From: Nisaea acidiphila
Lineage (GTDB): Bacteria; Pseudomonadota; Alphaproteobacteria; Thalassobaculales; Thalassobaculaceae
NCBI RefSeq assembly: GCF_024662015.1
Contig: NZ_CP102480.1
Span: 3,273,501 to 3,337,500 of the forward strand
DNA: 64,000 nucleotides
Reading direction: 5' to 3'
Every line of letters starts with the position of its first letter. The stretch's first letter is position 1. Positions 28,973 through 37,781 of this stretch are shown here, one piece after another. A program made the position numbers and the translations under genes. Below the pieces are notes generated by a model. That model was not told where the DNA came from. It saw only the letters and a list, made by a program, of their open reading frames with translations, and did no database searches.

Positions 28973-29587
28973 ATGGCCGCCCCTGCATCGGAACGCACGC
29001 CGCGGGCCCTCGTCGTGGCCTGCGGTGCTCTCGGACGCGAGCTGGTCGCCCTGAAAGAATCGACCGGCTGGGACACGCTCGACATCACCTGCCTGCCCGC
29101 CATCTGGCACAATCACCCGGAAAAGATCGCGCCCGGCCTCCGGCGGAAACTGAGGGCGGCGTCCGGCTATGACCGGGTGTTCGTCGCCTATGGCGATTGC
29201 GGGACCGGCGGCGAGGTGGATGCGGTGATCGAGGAGTTCGGCGTCGAACGGATCGCCGGCCCGCACTGCTACCAGTTTTTCATGGGGACCGAGGCTTTCA
29301 CAGAGATGACGGATGCCGACCCGGCCCGGTTCTTCCTGACCGACTATCTCGTCCGCCATTTCGACCGCCTGATCGTGAAGGGGCTCGGCCTCGACCGATT
29401 CCCGGAATTGCGCGAGATGTATTTCGGCAATTACTCGGCGCTGGTCTACATTGCCCAGACGGAGGACGCCCGCCTGAAAGCGAAAGCGGAACAGGCGGCG
29501 GAACGGCTCGGGCTCGCCTTCGAGTACCGCTATTGCGGCTATGGCGAGCTGCAGGATTTTATCGAAGATGCCCGGAACGGGTACTGA
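28973..29587 (+). CDS. DUF1638 family protein
   Basis: A 204-residue DUF1638 protein. Family marks are ALVVACGALGREL (about 11-23), LPAIWHNHPEKI and VAYGDCGTGGEVD; the Cys and His residues are suggestive of metal or cofactor handling, which is inference. The family occurs almost always next to corrinoid methyltransferase genes, as here (11 bases after the corrinoid protein, 14 before the next gene). Its biochemical role is not established. The ATG at 28973 is used because residues upstream are read from the end of the corrinoid gene. Confidence 0.88.
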   Translation: MAAPASERTPRALVVACGALGRELVALKESTGWDTLDITCLPAIWHNHPEKIAPGLRRKLRAASGYDRVFVAYGDCGTGGEVDAVIEEFGVERIAGPHCYQFFMGTEAFTEMTDADPARFFLTDYLVRHFDRLIVKGLGLDRFPELREMYFGNYSALVYIAQTEDARLKAKAEQAAERLGLAFEYRYCGYGELQDFIEDARNGY

Positions 29588-29601
29588 GAGGAGCGGAAGC
29601 C

Positions 29602-29919
29602 ATGGCGCATCTCATCACCGTTTACTGGCGGGACATCCCAGCCCAGGTGATCGCCGAGGAGGGGCGCGGCCGGCGCCGGAAACAGGCCAAGGTCGAATTG
29701 CCGGTCCGCTTCATCCATGCCATCGACATGGCGGCGATGCGCGACGGCTCCGAGGACGAGGACGCCTATCTCGAAGGCTGGCGCCGCGCCGATCCGGTCG
29801 AATGCGGCGACGATCTCGAAGCGGCAGCCGAAGCGGCCGCGGAAGCGCTGCAGGCCGAGTATGACGGCGAGAAGCTGAAAGCGCTGATCAAGAATGGCGG
29901 CAACGATGCCGATGAGTAA
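29602..29919 (+). CDS. 'Virulence factor' family (PF13769-type) small protein
   Basis: A 105-residue protein matching the family labelled 'virulence factor', which sits in corrinoid methyltransferase clusters. The opening [22 protein letters not shown] and VELPVRFIHAIDMAAMRDG are diagnostic. The second half (EAAAEAAAEAL) is helical. GAGAGGAGCGG lies upstream of the ATG. Despite the family label, the location suggests a part in C1 transfer. It ends the three-gene corrinoid operon; the next gene is 125 bases away. Confidence 0.85.
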   Translation: MAHLITVYWRDIPAQVIAEEGRGRRRKQAKVELPVRFIHAIDMAAMRDGSEDEDAYLEGWRRADPVECGDDLEAAAEAAAEALQAEYDGEKLKALIKNGGNDADE

Positions 29920-30044
29920 CAATTCAACCAACTATTTCACGAAAATCTAACCGCGTATTCATTTTCTATTTTTGCTATCATGAGGAGAAGTTGGTTTCGC
30001 CTTCCACTCGTTGTTGGCGGAATTCGCCGTAGCGGGAGGAAGCA

Positions 30045-31169
30045 ATGGTCACGCATGTCCGCGGTCGCAAGGACTGGAATACGAAATTCGTACGCTCGGC
30101 GGCGGCATGGGCGCCGTTGCTTGAAGACACGGCTGGAGACGATTTCGACTACGGCGATGTGCGCATCGGCCATGTGGATACGGGCTATGTCGAGCACTCG
30201 GTTTTTGGTTCGTGGAACAATCAGGGAGCGAGCGAGCATATTCTGGTCGATCAGGGCCTGAACGCGGTCGATCCGGACCGGGAGGTCCGGCCGACGGACC
30301 CGGTCGATGGCGGCCTCAATCCCGGCCACGGCACGAGGATTGGAAGTGTCATGTACGGTTTCGATCCGGATGTGCTGGTCGGCATAGCTCCGAGAGTTCC
30401 TGTCGTTCCTTACCGGGCGGTGACTTCGGTTGCGCTGATCACGGCGGAAACGATCGGTCAGGTCGCGGACTCGATTAACCATGCCGTGGAGCAGAGCTTT
30501 TGTTCCGTCATCAACATGAGCCTCGGCGCCAGACCGGTATTCAATCCGTTCGGAGCATTTCGCCGGGCAATGCGCAAGCTCGGAAAGGCTTGTGACAATG
30601 CGTACGAGAACGGTGTCATCGTTGTCGGCGCATTGGGAAACAATGTGCACAGCAAGGCGACCTATCCCGGCAAGTACTGGCGGTCGATCTGCGCTGCCGG
30701 CCTTGAGCCGGAGTTCGAAGGCGATCGGCTTACCGCTGTCGAGATGTGGAAGCCACAGCCGGAGCCGCTCGATGCGGTCGATTATCAGCATATTGACGTC
30801 TGGGCGCCCGCCGAATCGATCTTCAGAGCCCATCCGAAACGGCGCAGCGGCGATGTGCAGGATGACTATTATCCGCTGCCAGACGGAAATGGCTCCTCCT
30901 ACGCTGCCGCGACCGTTTCAGGTGCGGCAGCGGTCTGGCTTGCGCGCCGGGCGCGGGACATCGAAGCGGCATATCCGCCGGACGATGCATGGATGGTCGT
31001 TGAGGCCTTCCGCTCCTTGTTGAAAACCACGCACCAGGGTTTGCCATCGGATTCGCATGCGAACAACGAGGCGGGGATGCTCGATATGAAGGCTCTCGTC
31101 GAAGCCGATTTGCCTGATGCCGGCACGCTGGACTTTGAGACCCGGCTTTGCCGGGACATGTTCGGCTGA
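30045..31169 (+). CDS. Subtilisin-like (S8) serine protease, apparently cytoplasmic
   Basis: A 374-residue S8 peptidase. The triad is Asp45 (IGHVDTG), His95 (NPGHGT) and Ser285 (GNGSSYAAATVSG), with the oxyanion Asn199 (GALGNN). The domain begins almost at the N-terminus: there is no signal peptide and no I9 propeptide. GCGGGAGGAAGC precedes the ATG. The leader (29920-30044) is A+T-rich. Cytoplasmic S8 proteases of this size are found in defence, bacteriocin or protein-processing contexts; no partner gene is adjacent on the same strand, so the role is open. Confidence 0.88.
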   Translation: MVTHVRGRKDWNTKFVRSAAAWAPLLEDTAGDDFDYGDVRIGHVDTGYVEHSVFGSWNNQGASEHILVDQGLNAVDPDREVRPTDPVDGGLNPGHGTRIGSVMYGFDPDVLVGIAPRVPVVPYRAVTSVALITAETIGQVADSINHAVEQSFCSVINMSLGARPVFNPFGAFRRAMRKLGKACDNAYENGVIVVGALGNNVHSKATYPGKYWRSICAAGLEPEFEGDRLTAVEMWKPQPEPLDAVDYQHIDVWAPAESIFRAHPKRRSGDVQDDYYPLPDGNGSSYAAATVSGAAAVWLARRARDIEAAYPPDDAWMVVEAFRSLLKTTHQGLPSDSHANNEAGMLDMKALVEADLPDAGTLDFETRLCRDMFG

Positions 31170-31173
31170 ACCG

Positions 31174-32094
31174 CTACTTCTCACTCTCCACCAGCCCCCT
31201 GACGAAGAGCCGCTGCAGGAACACGACCACCAGCACCGGCGGCGCCATGGCGATCAGCGCGGCGGTCATGGCGAGATTCCATTCCGGTACTGCCTCCGGC
31301 GAGGGCATCAGCTTGGCGATGCCGATCACGACCGTCGAATAGGACGGGTCCGTCGTCACCAGCAGCGGCCAGAGATACTGGTTCCAGCCATAGATGAAGA
31401 GGATGACGCAGAGCGCTGCGATGTTGGTGCGCGAGAGCGGCAGAAGGATGTCGGCGAGGAAGCGCATCGGGCCGGCGCCGTCCACCTTGGCCGCCTCGCA
31501 CATCTCGTTCGGCACGGTCAGGAAGAACTGGCGGAAGAGGAAGGTCGCGGTCGCCGAGGCGATCAGCGGGAAGATCAGCCCCGCATAGGAGTTGAGCAGG
31601 CTGACCTTCACGTCGAAGCTGACGCGCTCGCCCGCGATCCAGGAGGCGAGATCGTCAAGCCCCAGGACCTCTCCGAGCCAGATAAACGGCGTCAAAGCGT
31701 TCGCCGCCACCTCGTAGGTCGGCACGATGCGGACCTCGATGGGCAGCATCAGCGACATGAAGATGATCCAGAAGGCGGTCATCTTGAAGCGGAAGTCGAA
31801 ATAGACGATGGCGAAGGCGGAGAGGATGGAGATCGCCACCTTTCCGATCGTGATGCCGATCGCCTGGACCGCCGAATTGAAGAGCTGCAGGCCGAGATCG
31901 GCCCGGCTCCAGGTCTCCTGCAGGTTCACCAGCAGCTGATCGCCGAAGAACATCGGCATTGGCAACCCGTTCACTTCCTGCGGCGTTAGCGTGGCGGCGA
32001 CCAGCGCGACATAGATCGGAAAACCCGTCACCAGGATCCCGAGGATCAGGAAGACATGGGTCAGGATGTCGAGGATCGGTGTGCGTTCGGTCAT
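31174..32094 (-). CDS. ugpE: sn-Glycerol-3-phosphate ABC transporter permease UgpE
   Basis: A 306-residue binding-protein-dependent permease with six membrane segments. LNVTE-like N-terminus TPILDILTHVFLILGILVTGFPIYVALVAATL, and the EAA loop EAAKVDGAGPMRFLADILLPL (about 205-225) that contacts the ATPase. NGLPMPMFFGDQLLVN is typical of UgpE. The ATG at 32094 lies four bases after the ugpA stop. It is the last gene of the ugp operon and converges tightly with the protease gene. Confidence 0.93.
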   Translation of the reverse strand: MTERTPILDILTHVFLILGILVTGFPIYVALVAATLTPQEVNGLPMPMFFGDQLLVNLQETWSRADLGLQLFNSAVQAIGITIGKVAISILSAFAIVYFDFRFKMTAFWIIFMSLMLPIEVRIVPTYEVAANALTPFIWLGEVLGLDDLASWIAGERVSFDVKVSLLNSYAGLIFPLIASATATFLFRQFFLTVPNEMCEAAKVDGAGPMRFLADILLPLSRTNIAALCVILFIYGWNQYLWPLLVTTDPSYSTVVIGIAKLMPSPEAVPEWNLAMTAALIAMAPPVLVVVFLQRLFVRGLVESEK

Positions 32095-32098
32095 CTGT

Positions 32099-32986
32099 TC
32101 AGCCCGCGTAATGGACACGCCGCTCGAGGAAGCGGAACTGGAAGACGGTAAGGGCGATGACCACCACCATGAGAATGATCGACTGCGCCGCCGAGGCGCT
32201 TAGGTCGAGCCCGATGAAGCCGTCGCGGAAGACCTTGTAGACCAGGATCGTGGTGGCATCGCCGGGGCCGCCCTCGGTGGTCACGTGGATGATCCCGAAA
32301 GTGTCGAAGAAGGCGTAGACGACGTTCAGCACGATAAGGAAAAAGGTGGTCGGCGAGAGCAGCGGCAGGATGATGTCGCGGATCCGCCGGAGCGGCCCGG
32401 CGCCGTCCATCGCCGCGGACTCGATGACCGAGCGCGGGATCGATTGCAGCCCGGCAAGGAAGAAGACGAAATTATAGGCGACCTGTTTCCATGCGGCGGC
32501 GAAGACCACGAGCACCATGGCGTCGAAACTCGACAGCTCCGGGTTCCAGCCCCAGTCGAGCACGGTCTTCAGCGCGAAGGCGACGACGCCGGAATGCGGG
32601 TCGAGGGTGAAGGTCCAGAGCGCGCCGGCGATGGCGGGAGCCACGGCATAGGGCCAGATCAGCAGGATCCGGTAGGCATCCGTCGCCCGGAGCACCCGGT
32701 CGGCGAACAGCGCGAAAAGCAGGCCGAGCCCGAGCGAAAGCGCGGTAGTGAAGGCGCTGAAGACAATCGTGACCCAGATCGCCTTGTGGTATTCGGGTTG
32801 GCTCACCATGTCGGTGAAATTCTCGAAGCCGACCCATTCCGCGTAGCCGCCGAAGGGCGAGGCGAGGGTGAAGGCCTGGTAGAGCGCCTGAGCCGCGGGC
32901 CAGAAGAAGAACCAGAGCAGGATCAGAAGCTGCGGGAAGAGCAGCAGGTAAGGCAGCCAGCGGCCGTCGAAGGTCACCCGTCTCAT
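32099..32986 (-). CDS. ugpA: sn-Glycerol-3-phosphate ABC transporter permease UgpA
   Basis: A 295-residue permease. LPYLLLFPQLLILLWFFFWPAAQALYQAF (about 11-39), VGFENFTDM and the EAA loop ESAAMDGAGPLRRIRDIILPLL (about 187-208) match UgpA. Six membrane helices are visible. It pairs with UgpE to form the channel. A GC-rich hairpin precedes it, between ugpB and ugpA. Confidence 0.93.
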   Translation of the reverse strand: MRRVTFDGRWLPYLLLFPQLLILLWFFFWPAAQALYQAFTLASPFGGYAEWVGFENFTDMVSQPEYHKAIWVTIVFSAFTTALSLGLGLLFALFADRVLRATDAYRILLIWPYAVAPAIAGALWTFTLDPHSGVVAFALKTVLDWGWNPELSSFDAMVLVVFAAAWKQVAYNFVFFLAGLQSIPRSVIESAAMDGAGPLRRIRDIILPLLSPTTFFLIVLNVVYAFFDTFGIIHVTTEGGPGDATTILVYKVFRDGFIGLDLSASAAQSIILMVVVIALTVFQFRFLERRVHYAG

Positions 32987-33016
32987 GCGAACCGTCCGAA
33001 AAACCTGGAAGGAGAG

Positions 33017-33041
33017 CCGGGGCGGCGGAATGCCGCCCCGG
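33017..33041 (-). terminator. Intercistronic hairpin between ugpB and ugpA
   Basis: CCGGGGCGGC (33017-33026) and GCCGCCCCGG (33032-33041) form a perfect 10-bp stem with a 5-base loop. No U-tract follows on the minus strand, so it is probably a partial attenuator or an mRNA 3' stabiliser that keeps binding-protein message in excess over permease message. Confidence 0.55.
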
Positions 33042-33061
33042 TCGTTGATTGAGGTCGGCCG

Positions 33062-34450
33062 TTACTCGACCAGCATCGGGTAGAGTTCCTCGGCCTGACG
33101 CGAGTTCTGTTTCTCGAAGCGGCGGAGGATCTCGTCGCCGCGGCGCACGGCATTGGCGAAGGCCTGCTCGACGGTCTGCTCGTTCGCCCAGACCTTGCGC
33201 AGCTCGCCTTCGAGCGCGATGCGGACATTCTCGAAGTTGCCGAGCCGCGGGACCCGGGCCGCCGGATGCGGATTGTCACCGCCGCGCAGGAGCTGGATCA
33301 CCGCCAGTTCCTTGGTCGGGAACTCCTCGTAGTAGCCTTCGGCCTTCAGCTCGTTATAGGCCTGCTTGGTGATCGGCACGTAGCCGGTTTTCTTGTGCCA
33401 GTATTTCTGGATCTCGACCGAGGTCAGCGATTTGAAGAACTCGACCACGCCCGCATATTCCTCGTCGGAGAAGCCTTTGAGGACATAGAGCGCGGCGCCG
33501 CCGATGGTGGTGTTCACCGGGGTGGTGCCGGCCTCGTAAGGCAGGTGCGCGGCGGTCCAGTTGAACGGGTTGTCCTCCATCGTCGCATGGCTCGCGGTGG
33601 AGCGGATATGGAACAGGCAGTTGCCGGCCTTGAAGTTCTTCAGCGCGCCGCTGCTCCAGTCGGTCTGGGACTCGGCGCCGAACTCGGCAAGACCCTCGTC
33701 CAGCCAGCGCTTGATGCGCTTCATGTGCATGATAGCCCAGCCGTCCGGCTTGTCATAGACGAGCCGGGCGGAGAGGCCGTCGAGGCCGTTGTTCTTGGAG
33801 GCGTAGAACTGCTTCTGCTGGGCCATCGGGTTTTCGAGATCGCCCCACATGCCGGCATAGAAGCCGTAGCCGCAGGGTTTGCCGCCGCGCGGTACCTCGG
33901 CGCCTGAGGCCTGAAGCTGGCGGATCTGCGCTTCCATGTCCTGATAGGTCTTCGGCATTTCGGTCAGGCCGGCCGCGTCAAACAGATCCTTGTTCACGTA
34001 GAGGATCGGGGTCGAGCTGTTGAACGGCATCCCGAGCAGCTTGCCGTTCGGGTCGGTATAGGTGCCGGTGACCGGCGAGAGATAATCGCTCTTGTTCAGG
34101 GTCACGCCGTGCTTGGCCAGCATGTCCTCGGCCGGAACGATCGCGCCGGAGAGCATCAGGGTGATGACGCCGGTCTCGTTGTTCTGGAAGAAGTGCGGCT
34201 GCTCGCCTGCGCGGATCGCGGCGATGGTCTGGGTCAGCAGGTGCCGGTAGCGGCCCTTCCAGGTGGCGACCACCTCGTATTTGTCCTGGCTCTCGTTGAA
34301 GCGGCGGACGATCTCGTCCACACCCTCGCCGAGGCCGCCGCTCATCGCGTGCCACCACTGGATCTTGATACGCTCGGCGGACGCATCCGCAGCGCCGAAC
34401 GTCACGGCCGCGGCGAGCATGCCGGCAAGCCAGAACTTATTCCGTTTCAT
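33062..34450 (-). CDS. ugpB: sn-Glycerol-3-phosphate ABC transporter substrate-binding protein UgpB
   Basis: A 462-residue periplasmic binding protein. Signal peptide MKRNKFWLAGMLAAAVTFGAADASA with cleavage after ASA (about residue 25). The mature start ERIKIQWWHAMSGGLGEGVDEIVRRFN and FQNNETGVITLMLSG are typical of UgpB. It captures glycerol-3-phosphate or its diesters in the periplasm. GGGAG lies ahead of the ATG at 34450; the frame is open further upstream but without a signal peptide. Confidence 0.93.
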   Translation of the reverse strand: MKRNKFWLAGMLAAAVTFGAADASAERIKIQWWHAMSGGLGEGVDEIVRRFNESQDKYEVVATWKGRYRHLLTQTIAAIRAGEQPHFFQNNETGVITLMLSGAIVPAEDMLAKHGVTLNKSDYLSPVTGTYTDPNGKLLGMPFNSSTPILYVNKDLFDAAGLTEMPKTYQDMEAQIRQLQASGAEVPRGGKPCGYGFYAGMWGDLENPMAQQKQFYASKNNGLDGLSARLVYDKPDGWAIMHMKRIKRWLDEGLAEFGAESQTDWSSGALKNFKAGNCLFHIRSTASHATMEDNPFNWTAAHLPYEAGTTPVNTTIGGAALYVLKGFSDEEYAGVVEFFKSLTSVEIQKYWHKKTGYVPITKQAYNELKAEGYYEEFPTKELAVIQLLRGGDNPHPAARVPRLGNFENVRIALEGELRKVWANEQTVEQAFANAVRRGDEILRRFEKQNSRQAEELYPMLVE

Positions 34451-34574
34451 GTCAAATTCTCCCTGGATTTCAGGGGCGCACAGACTGCCCCAGCGTAAGT
34501 GTCGCAAAGCTCCGTGTGGATCTTTTGGACGAAGATTGAATGTGTTGAGTCGTTCCTGTTGCGGTTCCGGGACA

Positions 34575-35708
34575 CTAGGCCGCGGCCTCGTTCGCGACCT
34601 GATTTCCGCCCGCATGTTCCGGATGATCTAGGCGGAGGCCGCTTTCCCGGTCGAAGAGATGCGTATGTTTCGGCGCGACCGAGAGGCCGATATCCTCGCC
34701 GATCTGCCAGTCGCCGGACTCTTCGACCGCGATGTTGCTGACCATCCGGCCGTTCGCGGTTTCGAGATGAACCAGACGGCTGGACCCGAGTTCCTCGATG
34801 AGGGAGATGCGGCCGCTCAGGCTGGCCCCCGCCTCGGCCGAGGCAGGGCGGAGATGTTCCGGGCGGATCCCGAGGCTCACCTCTTCGCCGCTCCGCGCGC
34901 CCTCGACGGCGCCCGCATCGACCGGCGTGCCGTCCTTCAGGCGGACCGTATAACCGTCGGTCCGGGCGTCCAGCGTGCCTTTCAGGAAGTTCATCGCGGG
35001 CGAGCCGATAAAGCTCGCGACGAACCGCGTCGCCGGCCGGTTATAGACATCGACGGGACGGCCGACCTGTTCCACCAGACCTGCATTCATCACCACCAGC
35101 CGGTCCGCCATGGTCATGGCTTCGACCTGGTCGTGGGTGACGAAGACGCTGGTGGCGCCGAGTTCGCGGTGCAGCTGCTTGATCTCGACCCGCATCTGCA
35201 CCCTGAGCGTTGCATCGAGGTTCGAGAGCGGTTCGTCGAACAGAAATACCTTGGGTTCGCGGACGATGGCCCGGCCCATGGCGACGCGCTGGCGCTGACC
35301 GCCCGACAGCTGGTTCGGGCGCCGGTGCAGGAGCTCGCCGAGGCCGAGGATGCCGGCGGTATTGGCGACCCGTTCCTGGATCTCGGGCTTCGGCACTTTC
35401 GCCAGTTTGAGCGAGTAGGCCATGTTGTCGAAGACCGACATATGCGGATAGAGCGCGTAATTCTGGAACACCATGGCGACGTCGCGCTCTTTCGGCGCGA
35501 GCGCGTTCACCACCTTGTCGCCGATGGCGATCTCCCCGCCGCTAATCGCCTCGAGCCCGGCGATCATGCGCAGCAGGGTGGACTTGCCGCAGCCGGAGGG
35601 TCCGACGATGACGACGAACTCCCCCGGCTCGAAACGCGCATCCAGCCCGTGAACCACCTGGGTCTCACCGTAGGATTTCCGGACCTCTCTCAGTTCGATG
35701 GTCGCCAT
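34575..35708 (-). CDS. ugpC: Glycerol-3-phosphate ABC transporter ATPase UgpC
   Basis: A 377-residue ATPase of the MalK/UgpC type. Walker [10 protein letters not shown] (36-44), signature [19 protein letters not shown], Walker [13 protein letters not shown] and the switch HisTHDQ are intact. The C-terminal TOBE/regulatory domain (about 240-377) is present. It is the first gene of the operon, upstream of ugpB by 124 bases; in E. coli ugpC comes after the permeases. The ATG at 35708 gives the conserved [14 protein letters not shown] start. Confidence 0.93.
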   Translation of the reverse strand: MATIELREVRKSYGETQVVHGLDARFEPGEFVVIVGPSGCGKSTLLRMIAGLEAISGGEIAIGDKVVNALAPKERDVAMVFQNYALYPHMSVFDNMAYSLKLAKVPKPEIQERVANTAGILGLGELLHRRPNQLSGGQRQRVAMGRAIVREPKVFLFDEPLSNLDATLRVQMRVEIKQLHRELGATSVFVTHDQVEAMTMADRLVVMNAGLVEQVGRPVDVYNRPATRFVASFIGSPAMNFLKGTLDARTDGYTVRLKDGTPVDAGAVEGARSGEEVSLGIRPEHLRPASAEAGASLSGRISLIEELGSSRLVHLETANGRMVSNIAVEESGDWQIGEDIGLSVAPKHTHLFDRESGLRLDHPEHAGGNQVANEAAA

Positions 35709-35869
35709 GCTCCGCCCCAAACAAAATGCATGTCAGGGGCAGAGCCTACGAAGCGGATTGGATCGGAACGGCGACTCCCTCATATCCGTTCGGTGAACAT
35801 AAGGTTTCGGTTCTGATATCGCCGTGCGCGCAAGCACTTAACCGAATGCTGGCACGGAACGTCGGGGTG

Positions 35870-36499
35870 TTAGGAGTTGCTGTTTCCGGAATGCGCCATC
35901 CGCTCGCCGGCCCGCACCGGTTCCGGCAGGCGGTTTTCCGGCGGCGCCAGCGGATAGACCCAGTCTTCGGAATGGTAGCAGGACGGGTGGTAGGCGAAGT
36001 TGAAGTCGACGATCAACCGCCCGTCGTCCGTCTGCCCGAGATCGGCGCTCTTGATGCTGTCCAGCACATAACGCCCGCCGCCATAGGTCTCGTTGCCGCT
36101 GGTGGCGTCTGTGAAAGGCAGGAAGAGGCCGCCGCCATAGCCTTCGATCCAGTAGAGCGTCAGTTCACCGCCGAGCTTCCCGGCAAGGCCTCTGGTGCGC
36201 GCCAGAGGCCGCAGCGCGATCTGCCCGTCGGCACCGATCTCCCCGGCGAGTACTTCGCCGGTCGCCGGTGCGGCGAGATCCACCTCGAAACGCAATTCGG
36301 GATCGTAATCGAAGAGCGGAATGCCGCCATATTGTGCCCGGCGTTCCGCCGGGATGGGCGATTGCTCGTGCCCGCGGAACAGCTCGTCCCGCGTCTCCCG
36401 CCAGAGCTGCCACGCGGTCTCCGGATCCGCGGCCCGTCTTATGTCGGTATAGAGTTCGGCCACCCGGCGGCGCCAGTCGGCCAGCGAAACGATATTCAT
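35870..36499 (-). CDS. DUF1684 family protein
   Basis: A 209-residue DUF1684 protein. FLPFTDATSGNETYGGGRYVLD (about 131-152) and FNFAYHPSCYHSEDWVYPLAPPENRLPEPVRAGE (about 168-201) are the family signature. The usual Asn-x-x-x-x-Cys-Pro ending is slightly altered to SEDWVYPLAPPEN. No signal peptide is visible. Function is unknown. GGGGGACCGGG lies before the ATG. It is divergent from the AhpD-like gene and not linked to ugp. Confidence 0.88.
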   Translation of the reverse strand: MNIVSLADWRRRVAELYTDIRRAADPETAWQLWRETRDELFRGHEQSPIPAERRAQYGGIPLFDYDPELRFEVDLAAPATGEVLAGEIGADGQIALRPLARTRGLAGKLGGELTLYWIEGYGGGLFLPFTDATSGNETYGGGRYVLDSIKSADLGQTDDGRLIVDFNFAYHPSCYHSEDWVYPLAPPENRLPEPVRAGERMAHSGNSNS

Positions 36500-36638
36500 C
36501 CCGGTCCCCCAACGTTCATTCGGTCAGAGATGGGGGAAGACGTGCGCCAGTGCATCTCACGGCCGCGTGAGGGGCGTCTTGACCAGACCGGCGCGGGCAT
36601 CGAAGCTTTGCCCGAAAAATGGAGACCGGAGGAAACCC

Positions 36639-37244
36639 ATGACCTGGATCGCAACCGTGCCCTATTCCGAGGCAACCGGCCGTCTGAAGACGCTCTACGA
36701 CCGGGTCAAGGGACCTGACGACAATGTCGACAACATCATGATGGCCCACAGCCTGCGCCCGCATTCGATGGAAGGGCACATGCATCTCTACAAGTATGTC
36801 CTGCACCATACCGGCAACAAGGTGCCGAAATGGATGCTGGAGAGCCTCGGGGTCTATGTCAGCCTGATCAACAGATGCGCCTATTGCGTCGAGCATCATT
36901 TCCAGGGGCTGTGCCGCCTGCTCGCCGACGACATGCGCGGGGACGCCATCCGTACCGCTTTCGAAGCGGGCCGGCCGGAACAGGCTTTCGACGGCGCCGA
37001 GCTGGAAATGTGCCGCTATGCCGCCAAGCTCACCACCGACCCGGCATCCGTCGCCGAGGCGGATGTCGCGGCGTTGCGCGCCGCTGGGCTCGATGACGGG
37101 CGCATTCTCGAGGTGAACCAGGTTGTCAGTTACTTTTGTTACGCGAACAGAACGGTTCTCGGGTTGGGCGTGAACACGGACGGGGACGTTCTGGGCCTGT
37201 CGCCGAATCAGTCGGAAGATCCCGATAATTGGTCGCACAGCTGA
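36639..37244 (+). CDS. AhpD-like carboxymuconolactone decarboxylase-family protein
   Basis: A 201-residue CMD/AhpD-fold protein of the peroxidase-related type. The redox motif is RCAYCVEHH with Cys80 and Cys83 and His87, giving a possible thiol peroxidase or disulfide reductase activity. Family start WIATVPYSEATGRLKTLYDRV. ACCGGAGGAAA precedes the ATG at 36639. The following GNAT gene starts six bases after its stop, so they share a transcript. The physiological peroxide or partner is unknown. Confidence 0.88.
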   Translation: MTWIATVPYSEATGRLKTLYDRVKGPDDNVDNIMMAHSLRPHSMEGHMHLYKYVLHHTGNKVPKWMLESLGVYVSLINRCAYCVEHHFQGLCRLLADDMRGDAIRTAFEAGRPEQAFDGAELEMCRYAAKLTTDPASVAEADVAALRAAGLDDGRILEVNQVVSYFCYANRTVLGLGVNTDGDVLGLSPNQSEDPDNWSHS

Positions 37245-37250
37245 GGCGTC

Positions 37251-37781
37251 ATGTCGGAGCTGAAGATCGGCATCCGCGAGAGTGGGCCGGAAGATTTGGC
37301 GGCGATCGAGGCGCTCTACCCGCTGGTCTTTCCGGAGGAGGACTTGCTTCCGTTGGTCCGGACGTTGATCCGGGAGCCGGCCGGCGTTCTCTCGCTGGTT
37401 GCGATGGATGGCGCTGTTCTAGCCGGACATGTCGCCTTCACGACCTGTGCGGTCGCCGGGTACCCGCAGCAGGTGGCTCTGCTGGGACCGCTCGCGGTCA
37501 TTCCCGCGATGCAGCGACAGGGGATCGGCAGCGCGCTCGTGCAAGAGGGTCTGGAGCGGCTGCATCGGGCGAGGGTGGTGAGGGTCATGGTACTCGGCGA
37601 TCCGACCTACTATACCCGCTTCGGCTTTGCCCCGGACACGGACATTGCGCCGCCCTACCCCTTGCCGGAAAGCTGGTGGAACGCTTGGCGATCACTCGGT
37701 CTCGGCGAAGCTTTGCCACCATGCTCGGGAGATCTGGTCGTTCCGCCGCCATGGCGTGTGGCAACTTACTGGGGCGCTTGA
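37251..37781 (+). CDS. GNAT family N-acetyltransferase (YhbS-like)
   Basis: A 176-residue acetyltransferase. The CoA loop is LGPLAVIPAMQRQGIGSALVQEGLERL (about 83-109), followed by VMVLGDPTYYTRFGFAPDTDIAPPYPLPES, characteristic of the YhbS-like branch. It starts six bases after the AhpD-like gene. The last 16 bases overlap the 3' end of the opposing cobalamin-dependent gene. Confidence 0.87.
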   Translation: MSELKIGIRESGPEDLAAIEALYPLVFPEEDLLPLVRTLIREPAGVLSLVAMDGAVLAGHVAFTTCAVAGYPQQVALLGPLAVIPAMQRQGIGSALVQEGLERLHRARVVRVMVLGDPTYYTRFGFAPDTDIAPPYPLPESWWNAWRSLGLGEALPPCSGDLVVPPPWRVATYWGA

